Of a DNA stretch of 64,000 nucleotides, positions 25,784-34,774 are shown one piece after another. Each line of letters starts with the position of its first letter. Position 1 is the first letter of the stretch. The notes below the pieces were generated by a model. The model was not told the origin of the DNA, ran no database searches, and saw only the letters and a list, made by a program, of their open reading frames with translations. The position numbers were made by a program, and so were the translations under genes. The DNA comes from Pseudomonas orientalis (GTDB taxonomy: Bacteria; Pseudomonadota; Gammaproteobacteria; Pseudomonadales; Pseudomonadaceae), in the NCBI RefSeq assembly GCF_001439815.1, contig NZ_JYLM01000002.1:434001-498000 (forward strand). Direction: 5' to 3'.

Positions 25784-25812
25784 GCCCCCTGACGGCTATG
25801 CAGTCAGGGGGC
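25784..25812 (-). terminator. hairpin between the DUF2934 gene and glgX
   Basis: GCCCCCTGAC and GTCAGGGGGC form a perfect 10-bp stem with a 9-base loop, about 17 bases after the DUF2934 stop codon. On the minus strand CTTCATCTTTC follows, which is only a loose T-tract. It may terminate part of the transcripts or protect the upstream mRNA, which would let glgX and its tail be expressed differently from treY. Confidence 0.55.
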
Positions 25813-25828
25813 GCGGCGATCGAAAAGC

Positions 25829-26089
25829 TTAAGGCTTGGGCTTCTTCGGTGCGGCGGGCTTCTTTGGCGCAGGTTTGGCGGCGGCAGGCGCAGCCGGCTT
25901 GGCTTTGGCCGCAGCCTTGGGCGCGGTCTTGGGTTTGGCGGCCGGCTTGGGCTTGCTTGGCGTCAGCGCCTCGGCTTCGGCGAGCTTGCGCGCCATTTCC
26001 CAGTGCCGTGCATCTTCACCGTGGGGCTTGCCCTCGGACTCCCAGATCTGATGCGCCAGTTCGCGGATGCGTTTGTCTTCATTACTCAT
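25829..26089 (-). CDS. DUF2934 protein with Lys/Ala/Pro-rich tail
   Basis: An 86-residue protein. The N-terminal half is a DUF2934 domain (R-I-R-E-L-A-H-Q-I-W-E-S-E-G, H-W-E-M-A), and the C-terminal half is a histone-H1-like repeat of K, A and P. The basic tail suggests nucleic-acid or polyanion binding. The same small gene sits between treY and glgX in other pseudomonads (recalled, not checked). AGGAG lies 6 bases before the ATG at 26089; a GTG three bases earlier is less likely. Role unknown. Confidence 0.85.
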   Translation of the reverse strand: MSNEDKRIRELAHQIWESEGKPHGEDARHWEMARKLAEAEALTPSKPKPAAKPKTAPKAAAKAKPAAPAAAKPAPKKPAAPKKPKP

Positions 26090-26110
26090 CACACACTCCT
26101 CAGAAAATGT

Positions 26111-28861
26111 TCAGCTTTCTTGATTATCGGCATTGATAAAAACATTGACCGGGAAATCCCCCAGGGCAGCGCTGATCAACAGCTCCTTGTCTGGTGTGAC
26201 TGCGCTCGTCTGAAAAAGTCCCTTCCAGTTTTGCGTTGTGGCGGCGAACGGTAATTTCACCCGCGTATCGCCCCAAACCTGGGCAGGAATCAGCGGCTGC
26301 AACGCATTGTCGAGCAGGCGCCGGGGCCAGCGTGGCACCACCACCAGCACGTGTTTGCCCTGCAGTTCGCGGCAGAACGCAACGACATGATCGGCCAGTG
26401 AGCCAACCACCTCCAGGGCGGTGTAGGCGCCGTCGCTGAACAGCTCGACGTTGGCCTTGCGCAGGGCCAGCATCTGCGCGATCGCCGCCTGCTTGATACG
26501 TCCGTCGCGCCAGTTGGACAACAGTTCACCGATGTCCGCCGGGTTATCCAGTGCACGCTGCCGTGCGTGGAAGTCCACCGGGCGCCGGTTGTCCGGGTCG
26601 ACCAGGCTGAAGTCCCAGAACTCATCGCCCTGGTACACATCCGGTACGCCCGGCACGCTCAGATGAAGCAAAGTCTGCGCCAGCCCGTTCAAGGCGCCGG
26701 CGGGGGCGATGGCCTGGGCGGCGTCGGCAAGGGCATCGCGCAACGGCTTGCCGGCTTCACTGAGCAATACGCGCTGCAGGAAGGTCTCGACGCCGTGTTC
26801 GTAAGCCTCGTTCGGCGCGCTCCAGCTGCTTAGCAGCTTGGCTTCGCGCAGGGCTTTCTGCTGCCACTGCCACAGGCGTTGCTGATAGGCCTCAAGGTCA
26901 GGGTTCTGCTCCAGTGGCCAACTGCCAAGCAGCACTTGATAGAGGATCAACTCGTCGCCGGCCGAGGGGCTGTCAGCCGTCTCGCGCAACGGCGCGGCCA
27001 GGCTGCGCCAGTGTTCGACCTGCTCGGCATACCAGGGCGCGCATTCGCTCAGCACCGCCAGGCGCGCGCGGGTGTCTTCGCCACGTTTATGGTCGTGGGT
27101 GGCGGTGGCCAGCAGGTTGTGCGGGAAGGCTTTCAGACGCTGCTGGTTGGCCCCATGGAAGTCGGCCAACGGCGCGCTGAACTGCTCGGTGCTGAAGCCC
27201 ACATCGTTACGCGACAGCAACACCGCCGAACGGTAGAACGCCGTGTCTTCCACGGCCTTGGCCGCAGCGGGCGAGGTCAGTTGCTGGAAGCGCACGCAGG
27301 CATGCTTGAGTATCTTGCGCTCGCGGCCAACAGGGCGATTGCGCCAGGGTTGCCCACCCAGCCATTTCTCCAGGTGATCGAGCACGGGCCAATCACCCTC
27401 GCTCAGGGTGCTGCGCGCGCCCTCCATGGCCTGTTGGAACACCTTGTCGTCGGCCGCGCTGCGTCCGCGCGCGCTGATGTAGGTGCGGTACACCGGAAAA
27501 TGCACGATCAGTTCCTGCAGTGCCCGGCGGATTGCGCCCAGGGTCAGGTCGCGGGTCATCACGTCGTCACGGGCCACTTGCAGCAGCGCCTGGGCCACGC
27601 TCTCGAAATCGCCGCCCAACGAACCGTTGAGGATTTGCTGGCGTGCCAGCCGTGCTTCTTCCATAAACGCCGAAGGCCGTTCGCTGTGGCGCGACCACAG
27701 CTCGGCCAGCGGCGCGAAACCGTCGGGATGATGCTGCATCAATGACAGCTGGTTCATGAATTCGTAGCCGGTGGTACCGTCCACTTGCCAGTCTTCGCGA
27801 AGGGTCTCGCCTTCACCGAGGATCTTTTCCACGAAGATCGGCAAATGCCGCGCAGGCGACAGCGCATCCACCCGGCGGCGCAGCTTGCGGCAGTAACCGC
27901 GCGGATCGGCCAGGCCGTCGATATGGTCGATGCGCAGGCCATCGATCAGGCCTGCGCTGATCAACTCGAAAATCTTGCCGTGGGTGGCCTCGAATACCGC
28001 CGTGCGCTCCACGCGCAGGCCGCCCAGTTCGTTGACGTCGAAGAAGCGCCGCCAGTTGATGTCGTCCGCCGCCGTGCGCCAACTGGCGAGGCGGTAGGTC
28101 TGCTCCTCCAGCAGTCGATGCAGGCGCTCGAAGCCCTCAGGCGTACGTCCGTCGAACGCGGCGAGGCGCTGTTCGATGTCGGGCAATACCTCGCTGGCGC
28201 GCTCGGCCAGTGCCTGTTTCAGCCAGCCGGCTTCGGCGTAGGCGTCGTCCTGGTAGGCCAGGGCGGCGAAGCGCTCGGCCAGGGGCTTGAGCGGTTCTTC
28301 GTTGCCCAGGATCAGCGCGTAGTCCCGTGGGCAGATCGGGAAGCGATGTTCGTAGTGCTCGACGTAAAAGGCCCCCTGCGCCGCCTCGAACTTGAGCACC
28401 AGGCTGCCGCTCTGCACTGCTTCGCCGTAGTCGCTGCCGAGGAACGGCATCAGCAGTTGGCCTTTGAGCAGCGGGTCGGGTGAGTGCCATTGAATGTCGA
28501 AGAATTCGCTGTAGGGGCTCAAGCGTCCCCATTCCAGCAGGTCCAGCCACCAGGGATTATCGGCGCCGCCCACGGCCATATGGTTGGAAACGATATCGAG
28601 GATCAGGCCCATGTCGTGTTCGCGCAACGCGGCGACCAGACGCTGCAACGCGGCTTCGCCGCCCAGTTCCGGGTTGACACAGGTGGGGTCGACCACGTCA
28701 TAGCCATGCATCGACCCGGCCCGCGCCTTGAGCAGCGGTGAGGCGTACAGGTGGCTGATGCCCAGTCGGGCGAAATACGGCACCAGCGGCACCGCATCGT
28801 CCAGGGTGAAGCCTTTATGAAATTGCAGGCGCTGGGTCGCGCGCAGGGGCAGTGCTTTCAT
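26111..28861 (-). CDS. treY: malto-oligosyltrehalose synthase TreY
   Basis: A 916-residue GH13 intramolecular transglycosylase. It turns the reducing-end alpha-1,4 bond of a maltodextrin into the alpha,alpha-1,1 bond of trehalose. Motifs: L-D-I-V-S-N-H near 90, G-L-R-I-D-H-I-D-G with the nucleophile near 306, V-E-K-I-L-G-E-G-E near 341, and T-H-D-H-K-R-G-E-D near 585, the TreY-specific form of region IV. Length is typical for the family. It overlaps malQ by four bases (ATGA). TreZ from the same operon releases trehalose from its product. Confidence 0.95.
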   Translation of the reverse strand: MKALPLRATQRLQFHKGFTLDDAVPLVPYFARLGISHLYASPLLKARAGSMHGYDVVDPTCVNPELGGEAALQRLVAALREHDMGLILDIVSNHMAVGGADNPWWLDLLEWGRLSPYSEFFDIQWHSPDPLLKGQLLMPFLGSDYGEAVQSGSLVLKFEAAQGAFYVEHYEHRFPICPRDYALILGNEEPLKPLAERFAALAYQDDAYAEAGWLKQALAERASEVLPDIEQRLAAFDGRTPEGFERLHRLLEEQTYRLASWRTAADDINWRRFFDVNELGGLRVERTAVFEATHGKIFELISAGLIDGLRIDHIDGLADPRGYCRKLRRRVDALSPARHLPIFVEKILGEGETLREDWQVDGTTGYEFMNQLSLMQHHPDGFAPLAELWSRHSERPSAFMEEARLARQQILNGSLGGDFESVAQALLQVARDDVMTRDLTLGAIRRALQELIVHFPVYRTYISARGRSAADDKVFQQAMEGARSTLSEGDWPVLDHLEKWLGGQPWRNRPVGRERKILKHACVRFQQLTSPAAAKAVEDTAFYRSAVLLSRNDVGFSTEQFSAPLADFHGANQQRLKAFPHNLLATATHDHKRGEDTRARLAVLSECAPWYAEQVEHWRSLAAPLRETADSPSAGDELILYQVLLGSWPLEQNPDLEAYQQRLWQWQQKALREAKLLSSWSAPNEAYEHGVETFLQRVLLSEAGKPLRDALADAAQAIAPAGALNGLAQTLLHLSVPGVPDVYQGDEFWDFSLVDPDNRRPVDFHARQRALDNPADIGELLSNWRDGRIKQAAIAQMLALRKANVELFSDGAYTALEVVGSLADHVVAFCRELQGKHVLVVVPRWPRRLLDNALQPLIPAQVWGDTRVKLPFAATTQNWKGLFQTSAVTPDKELLISAALGDFPVNVFINADNQES

Positions 28862-30942
28862 CGGTCACGCTCATAGGCTTGGTTGCGCGCGACGGCCAGC
28901 AGTTCGAGGCGGCGCGCGGCGCCGGCATTGTCGAGCAGGCTGGACGCTTCACCGGGCAGGCGGCGGCGCCAATTGGGGTGGGTGTCGGTGGTGCCGGGCA
29001 GGTTGGGTTGTTCTTCCATGCCCAGTGCATCCTCCAGGGGCAGCAGTACCAGTGGCGCACGGGTGTGGCCGAGGTAGCGCACGCTGGCATCGATCATGTG
29101 GTCGGTGTCGTTGCGGATCTCATCGACGAAATTCTGCGGGTCCTGGCTCAAGGCCTGGCGCAGCGCCTGGCGTTCGCGCAGGCGGTGTTCGCTCCATTGA
29201 TCCACGGTGGGCGCGTCGATCAGGCCCAATTCGATATTCCATTCGATGTCACGGCTGTGCCACCAGCCATTGAGCGTCGGCAAATCGTGGGTGCTGGTGG
29301 TGGCCAGGGCGTTGTCGGGCCAGTCGAGGATCGGCCTGAACTGGCCTTCATGGTTTTGCTCGAACAGCAATACACGCATGCCCAGGATCGCCCGGCTGCT
29401 GAGTTTTTCGCGCAGGCCGTCGGGCACGGTGCCGAGGTCTTCACCGAGCACGATGGCATGGTGGCGATGGGATTCGAGGGCCAACAGCCGCAGCATGTCG
29501 TCCACCGGGTAATACAGGTACGCGCCTTCGCGCGGTGAGGCCCCGTTAGGGATGACCCACAGGCGTTGCAGGCCCATCACATGGTCGATGCGCAGGCCGC
29601 CCGCGTGAGCGAAGTTGGCCCGCAGCATTTCAATGAAGGCACGGAAACCGTTGCGTTTGAGCCCCTCGGGGGAAAACGCGGAAATGCCCCAGCCCTGGCC
29701 CGCGCGGTTGAGAATGTCCGGTGGCGCGCCGACGGTGAGGTCGGCGAGCAATTCGTCCTGGCGACTCCACGCCTGGCTGCCGCCGCCGTCCGCACCCACC
29801 GCCAGGTCGGCGATCAGGCCGATGCCCATGCCGCTGCCACGCGCGGCCTGTTGCGCGCGTTGCAAGCTGCGCGCGATCAGCCACTGGGTGAAAGCGAAAT
29901 AGCCGATTTCGTCACGGTGCTCTTCGGCAAACTGCGCCAGCGCCGGGCTTTGCGGTGTACGCCAGTCCTCTGGCCACTGGCGCCAGTCGAGGTCTTCCCC
30001 GGCGGCGGCGCGCAACGCTTGCACCGCTTCGAAACGGCAGTGGTTTTCCAAGGCTTCACCGCCAGCCTGGCGAAAGCTCTGGAAGTCGGCATGTTGCGGA
30101 TGATGGCCGTGGCGGAAGTCGTCATACAGGGCGCGCAGCAGGCGCTGCTTGGCCTTCGCGGCGGTGGGCCAGTCGATCAGGGTGAGCTGTTCCAGTTCGT
30201 GCAGCTCCTCGGCCAGGCCTGTGGCCTCAATGGCGGTGCGCACTTCACGTTCGCCCAGGATGCACCCCGGCGAGGCATACAGGCTGTTGAGAAACAGCCG
30301 GCTGGAAGGCGAGTAGGGGCTGTAGCGCTCGGTATCGGCGCTGAACATGGCGTGCATCGGGCTGATCGCCAGGGCGTCGGCCCCGCGCTCGGCGGCCGAA
30401 CGGGCCAGGTGCTCCAGGGCCAGGGTATCGCCGAAGCCTCCGTCGCCGAGGCGGTGCAGCGAGTAGAGCTGGGCACTGAGGCCCCAGGCGCGGGCGGGAT
30501 GGGTGTCGACCGCTTCGGCCACGCTGTAGCACTGAGCTGGGGCGACGGCCAGAGTGAAGGTCTGGCCGTCGATATGCGCCTGATGGTAGCCAAGGGCGAT
30601 CACGCCGGGCAGCACCCCATCCCCATCCAGGCGCAGTTCCAGGCTTTCGCCATTTTCCAATTGCACGCGGCACGGCGTGTCCGGGGCGAAGAAACGCGCC
30701 AGATCCAGGCCTTCACCGCTGTCGACGGTCATCAGCGGCGGTAGATGCTTGTCCTGCTGTACTTGTTCCAGTTCCTGCAGGCTGGCCTCGATCTCGGCCT
30801 CGGTATCGGCCGGATGACCCAGCCCCTTGAGCACGGCGCGCAGGGCGTCGGGCTTCACATGTTGCGGGCGACCGTTGGCATCGATCCAATCGACGGCCAG
30901 GCCCGCGCGGCTGGCGAGTATTTCCAGGTTCGCTTCGCTCAA
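28858..30942 (-). CDS. malQ: 4-alpha-glucanotransferase MalQ
   Basis: A 694-residue GH77 enzyme that moves maltosyl units between alpha-1,4 glucans, adjusting chain length for TreY. Motifs: G-L-R-I-D-H-V-M-G with nucleophile Asp near 450, G-E-D-L-G-T-V-P with acid Glu near 498, and S-T-H-D-L-P-T near 548. It has the N-terminal extension typical of proteobacterial MalQ. Translation starts at TTG inside the treZ stop region (TTGA), with GGAG 7 bases upstream, so it is coupled to treZ. The C-terminus overlaps the treY start. Confidence 0.93.
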   Translation of the reverse strand: MSEANLEILASRAGLAVDWIDANGRPQHVKPDALRAVLKGLGHPADTEAEIEASLQELEQVQQDKHLPPLMTVDSGEGLDLARFFAPDTPCRVQLENGESLELRLDGDGVLPGVIALGYHQAHIDGQTFTLAVAPAQCYSVAEAVDTHPARAWGLSAQLYSLHRLGDGGFGDTLALEHLARSAAERGADALAISPMHAMFSADTERYSPYSPSSRLFLNSLYASPGCILGEREVRTAIEATGLAEELHELEQLTLIDWPTAAKAKQRLLRALYDDFRHGHHPQHADFQSFRQAGGEALENHCRFEAVQALRAAAGEDLDWRQWPEDWRTPQSPALAQFAEEHRDEIGYFAFTQWLIARSLQRAQQAARGSGMGIGLIADLAVGADGGGSQAWSRQDELLADLTVGAPPDILNRAGQGWGISAFSPEGLKRNGFRAFIEMLRANFAHAGGLRIDHVMGLQRLWVIPNGASPREGAYLYYPVDDMLRLLALESHRHHAIVLGEDLGTVPDGLREKLSSRAILGMRVLLFEQNHEGQFRPILDWPDNALATTSTHDLPTLNGWWHSRDIEWNIELGLIDAPTVDQWSEHRLRERQALRQALSQDPQNFVDEIRNDTDHMIDASVRYLGHTRAPLVLLPLEDALGMEEQPNLPGTTDTHPNWRRRLPGEASSLLDNAGAARRLELLAVARNQAYERDR

Positions 30943-32687
30943 GACTGTTCTCCAGCAGGGAATAGGGACACGCGTGCGCTGAAGGGCGGCAGCTGCGCCG
31001 CCGCAGGGTCGGCAGGCGTTTGAAAGATCACGTGGGGCGACGCCTGCTGATCGACGGGCTCGGCGCTCAGGTTCAGGTCGATTTGCAACATGCTGCCATT
31101 GCCCAGACGCCAGCGCGCCGTGACGGCGCCGTCGGCCAGCACCTGCGCGCCCAGAGGCACGCTGCCGGGAAGGTGGGGCACCACATACTGATGGCGCAGG
31201 CTCAGCAAATGTCGGTACAGCTGGGCACGCTCGTTTTCCGCCAGGGTGGGCCTGGATTGCAGGAAAGTGGTCAAGGCATTCGGATCGGGGATGCGTTCGC
31301 GCTGCTCGGGGTCATGAAACGCGGCGAAATCGGCGAACTCGTTGCGTCGACCTTCACGCACGGCCTCTGCCAGTTCACCGTGATGGTCGGTGAAGAACAG
31401 GAAAGGCTCGGGCGCATTGACCTCATCGCCCATGAACATCAGCGGGATCATCGGCGACAACAGCAACAGCGCGGTCGCTGCCTTCAACGCCTGGGGCGGG
31501 CATAGCTGATGCAAGCGTTCGCCCAGGGCGCGATTGCCGATCTGGTCGTGGTTCTGCAGGAACGCCACGAACGCCGTGGGCGGCAATTCGCCGCTCGGCT
31601 CGCCGCGTGCATGGCCGTGGCGGGTGGGCTGGCCCTGATAGATAAAGCCTTCACCCAGGCAGCGCGCCAGTTTGGCCGTGGGCTGCTCGGCGAAGTCGCT
31701 GTAATAGGCATCGGTTTCGCCAGTGAGCAGCACGTGCAGCACGTTATGGAAGTCATCGTTCCATTGCGCATCGAAATCATGCTTGAGCAGGCCGGCCTGG
31801 TTCAGCTCGTTTTCCAGCACCAGCCACACGTGGCGCCCGGTGTCCACCTGCTGGCGTACCCGCTGCGCCAGTTCCTGCAGGAAGCCGGGGTTGTCGATGG
31901 CGTGCACCGCGTCCAGGCGCAGGCCGTCAAAGCGGTATTCCAGCAGCCACATCAGGGCGTTATCGAGGAAGAAGTCCCGCACTTCGCGGCGTTCGAAATC
32001 AATCCCCGCGCCCCACGGCGTGTGCACGTCTTCCTGGAAGAAGCCCTTGGCGTACTGGCCCAGGTAGTTGCCATCGGGGCCGAAGTGGTTGTAGACCACA
32101 TCAAGGATCACCGCCAGGCCGTGCCCGTGGGCGCTGTCGATCAGGTGCTTGAGTTGTTCGGGGGAGCCGTAGGTGGCTTGCGGGGCGTAAGGCAGTACGC
32201 CGTCGTAGCCCCAGTTGCGCTCACCGGGGAATTGCGCCAGAGGCATCAATTCGATGGCGGTCACGCCGAGCTCGGCCAGGCGCGGCAGGTGCTTCTCGAC
32301 TTCGGCGTAACCGCCCATCGCGCCGACGTGCAGTTCGTAGATCACCGCCTCGTGCCAGGGGCGGCCTTGCCAGTGGCTGTGCTGCCATTGATAGGCGAGC
32401 GGGTCGACCACCCGGCTCCAACCGTGCACATCCAGGGCCTGGGCCCTGGAGGCGGGGTCGGGCACATCCCGTTCGCCGTCGATATTGAAGCGGTAAAGCG
32501 TCCCGGCAGGGCAGGCTATCTCCACTTCGAACCAGCCATCTGCCTGGGGCAGCATGGCCACGGATTTTCCTTCCTGCAATTCAACGCTGACATAAAACGC
32601 GTCTGGCGCCCACAAGGCGAAACGCGTGTGTTGCGCGTCCAGCATCAGTGCGCCGTGGGGCCAGGTTTCCAGAGTCCGTAACGGCAT
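30939..32687 (-). CDS. treZ: malto-oligosyltrehalose trehalohydrolase TreZ
   Basis: A 582-residue GH13 enzyme that hydrolyses maltooligosyl-trehalose to free trehalose. An N-terminal CBM48-like domain (F-A-L-W-A-P-D-A-F-Y-V) is followed by the barrel: D-V-V-Y-N-H-F-G-P near 196, G-L-R-L-D-A-V-H-A with nucleophile near 254, L-E-N-E-L-N-Q near 292, and L-Q-N-H-D-Q-I-G near 378. The C-N-H-F-G-P-type region I is typical of TreZ and GlgB relatives. It begins 19 bp after the glgA stop codon. GAGAGG precedes the ATG. Confidence 0.93.
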   Translation of the reverse strand: MPLRTLETWPHGALMLDAQHTRFALWAPDAFYVSVELQEGKSVAMLPQADGWFEVEIACPAGTLYRFNIDGERDVPDPASRAQALDVHGWSRVVDPLAYQWQHSHWQGRPWHEAVIYELHVGAMGGYAEVEKHLPRLAELGVTAIELMPLAQFPGERNWGYDGVLPYAPQATYGSPEQLKHLIDSAHGHGLAVILDVVYNHFGPDGNYLGQYAKGFFQEDVHTPWGAGIDFERREVRDFFLDNALMWLLEYRFDGLRLDAVHAIDNPGFLQELAQRVRQQVDTGRHVWLVLENELNQAGLLKHDFDAQWNDDFHNVLHVLLTGETDAYYSDFAEQPTAKLARCLGEGFIYQGQPTRHGHARGEPSGELPPTAFVAFLQNHDQIGNRALGERLHQLCPPQALKAATALLLLSPMIPLMFMGDEVNAPEPFLFFTDHHGELAEAVREGRRNEFADFAAFHDPEQRERIPDPNALTTFLQSRPTLAENERAQLYRHLLSLRHQYVVPHLPGSVPLGAQVLADGAVTARWRLGNGSMLQIDLNLSAEPVDQQASPHVIFQTPADPAAAQLPPFSARVSLFPAGEQS

Positions 32688-32706
32688 CTATGAAGACCTC
32701 TCTTGA

Positions 32707-34263
32707 TTATTTAGTCGATTTCCCCAGTGCTTTAACCACCAGTTGTTCGTACAGCTCGGCGTAGGGTTCCACCGCCTGCGACCAGTTGAACGGTTGGGTC
32801 ATGGCGCGGCTGCGCATGGCATTGAGCAGGCCGGGGAAGGAGAACACCTTGAACGCGCGCTGCAGGGCGGCCTTGTAGCTGTCGACGGTGGACTCGTTGA
32901 ACAGAAAACCGGTGACACCGTCTTCAATGGTGTCGGCCAGGCCACCGGTATTGCGCGCCACCGGCAACGAGCCGAAACGCTGCGCATACATCTGGCTCAA
33001 GCCGCAGGGCTCATAACGCGACGGCATCAGCAGGAAGTCGCTGCCGGCGAACATGCGGCGAGCGTCGGTTTCGTTGAAGCCGATGCGCACGCCAACCTGG
33101 CCGGGGAAGCGCAGCGCCAGTTCGCGCATCGCCTGTTCCTCTTCCGGCTCGCCGCGCCCGATGATCGCGATCTGGCCACCGTTTTCAACGATGAAGCTGG
33201 CGACCGCCTCCGTCAGGTCCAGGCCTTTCTGGTAGACCAGGCGCGAGACCACGGCAAACAACGGGCCGGTGGAATCGTGCAGGCCGAACAGTTCGCGCAC
33301 ATGGGCGGCGTTGATGGCCTTGCCTTCCCAGTCACCGATATTGAAATTGTGGGTCAGGTGGGTGTCGGTCGAAGTTTCCCAGCTTTCGTCGATGCCATTG
33401 GGAATCCCGCTGAGCAGGCCTTGCTGGGTCTTGCTGGCGAGGAAACCGTCCAGGCCGCAGCCGAATTCCGGCGTGGTGATTTCCTGGGCGTAGGTGGCGC
33501 TGACCGTGGTGATGTGGCTGGAATAGGCCATGCCGGCCTTGAGGAACGACATCTTGCCGTAGAACTCCATGCCTTCCTGTTGCAGCGCGTGGGGCGGAAT
33601 ACCCAGTTCGGGGGTGCAACCCAGGCTCACCACGCCCTGGTAGGCCAGGTTATGAATGGTGAACAGGGTCGGGGTGCGTGAACCACGCCAGTGCATATAG
33701 GCCGGGGCGAGGCCAGCGGGCCAGTCGTGGGCGTGCACCAGGTCCGGGCACCAGTGGATCTGTGCCAGGTTGGCGGCCATGTCGGCGGCGGCCAGGCCCA
33801 GGCGTGCGAAGCGGATGTGGTTGTCCGGCCAGTCGCGGCCATTGTTGGCGCCGTAAGGTGTACCTTCGCGCTCATACAGCTCGGGGCAGATCAGCACATA
33901 GATCACCAGGCCGTCCTTGAGGTCCATGCGCCCGATCTTGCACGGCGGCAGTGCGGCGTGACCACCCAGCTCGCCGATGATGTGAATCGGGTTGTCGCTT
34001 TCCATCACCTGCGGGTAACCGGGGATCAGCACGCGCACATCGTGCAAGTGAGCCATGGCGCGGGGCAGGGCCGCCGACACATCGCCCAGGCCGCCGGTTT
34101 TCACCAGATCGGCAAATTCGGAAGTAACAAACAGCACCTTCTTTCGGTTGGGGTTATGACTGGACACCGGCCGCACCGTATTGAGGTCGACGACCAAAGA
34201 GGTCGACCCGCCAACTGGCTGACTAACACGCTCTCCCTGAATACTTGCTGCGGCACTGATCAT
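32707..34263 (-). CDS. glgA: glycogen (starch) synthase GlgA
   Basis: A 518-residue GT5 glycosyltransferase that extends alpha-1,4 glucan from ADP-glucose. The N-terminal K-T-G-G-L-G-D-V at about 50-57 is the ADP-glucose loop. The C-terminal Rossmann half has S-R-Y-E-P-C-G-L near 412 and N-T-G-G-L-A-D-T-I-E-D, the catalytic and donor-binding region. A 40-residue N-terminal extension precedes the domain. The ATG at 34263 has GGAGAG upstream and is preferred over the one at 34275. It is the first gene of the minus-strand glucan/trehalose operon; a possible AlgU promoter lies at 34447-34474. Confidence 0.93.
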   Translation of the reverse strand: MISAAASIQGERVSQPVGGSTSLVVDLNTVRPVSSHNPNRKKVLFVTSEFADLVKTGGLGDVSAALPRAMAHLHDVRVLIPGYPQVMESDNPIHIIGELGGHAALPPCKIGRMDLKDGLVIYVLICPELYEREGTPYGANNGRDWPDNHIRFARLGLAAADMAANLAQIHWCPDLVHAHDWPAGLAPAYMHWRGSRTPTLFTIHNLAYQGVVSLGCTPELGIPPHALQQEGMEFYGKMSFLKAGMAYSSHITTVSATYAQEITTPEFGCGLDGFLASKTQQGLLSGIPNGIDESWETSTDTHLTHNFNIGDWEGKAINAAHVRELFGLHDSTGPLFAVVSRLVYQKGLDLTEAVASFIVENGGQIAIIGRGEPEEEQAMRELALRFPGQVGVRIGFNETDARRMFAGSDFLLMPSRYEPCGLSQMYAQRFGSLPVARNTGGLADTIEDGVTGFLFNESTVDSYKAALQRAFKVFSFPGLLNAMRSRAMTQPFNWSQAVEPYAELYEQLVVKALGKSTK

Positions 34264-34446
34264 AATTCTCTCCAACGTGTTGGTTAGCTAATGGCCCGCT
34301 GCCATTAGCTCGATGACCGCTTCCTGCGGCCAAGCGCACAAGCGCACGACAATCTGGCAAGGCGTATGCCAGTTGCACGGATAACTAAAAAGATTGGATG
34401 GACGGGCATGTAGCGTGAATCGCGGAGTGCTCGCCTTGCCTTAAAA

Positions 34447-34474
34447 CTTGACCAAGGGCCGAGTTGAAAAGTTT
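34447..34474 (-). promoter_or_regulatory. possible AlgU (sigma-22) promoter of the glgA operon
   Basis: On the minus strand AAACTT (34474-34469) is separated by 17 bases from TCAAG (34451-34447), loosely matching the GAACTT-N16/17-TCTGA consensus. The position, about 180 bases before glgA, is plausible for a stress-induced trehalose operon. Two consensus positions in the -10 differ, so this is tentative. Confidence 0.3.
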
Positions 34475-34615
34475 AGTTTTTTTGCGGGGTTTTTGTTTTG
34501 GAACGGACCCATCGGTCATGAGTCTAGGCCAGATCCCAGCGTCTGCCGGGTTTCGAGGGGATTTTTGTAGGACAAAAAACTTTTAACCTTATGCCGGCGC
34601 ACGTCCGGATCCAAA

Positions 34616-34704
34616 TGTGGGAGGGGGCTTGCTCCCGATAGCGGTGGGTCAGTTATCAGTACTCTGACTGAGCCAACGCTATCGGGAGCAAGCCCCCTCC
34701 CACA
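34616..34704. repeat. REPIN (inverted REP doublet)
   Basis: Bases 34616-34643 and 34677-34704 are perfect 28-bp inverted copies of the TGTGGGAGGGGGCTTG-type REP, with 33 bases between them. This is the architecture of a REPIN, which in pseudomonads is moved by a RAYT transposase in trans. It occupies the 511-bp gap between glgA and the 2-hydroxyacid dehydrogenase; the rest of that gap holds the glgA leader and no gene. Confidence 0.85.
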
Positions 34705-34774
34705 CAAATCAACAGCGTATGCCAACATTGTGCAATTGGGCATTGCCATTCAGGACATGCCCTTGATTGGTGCG

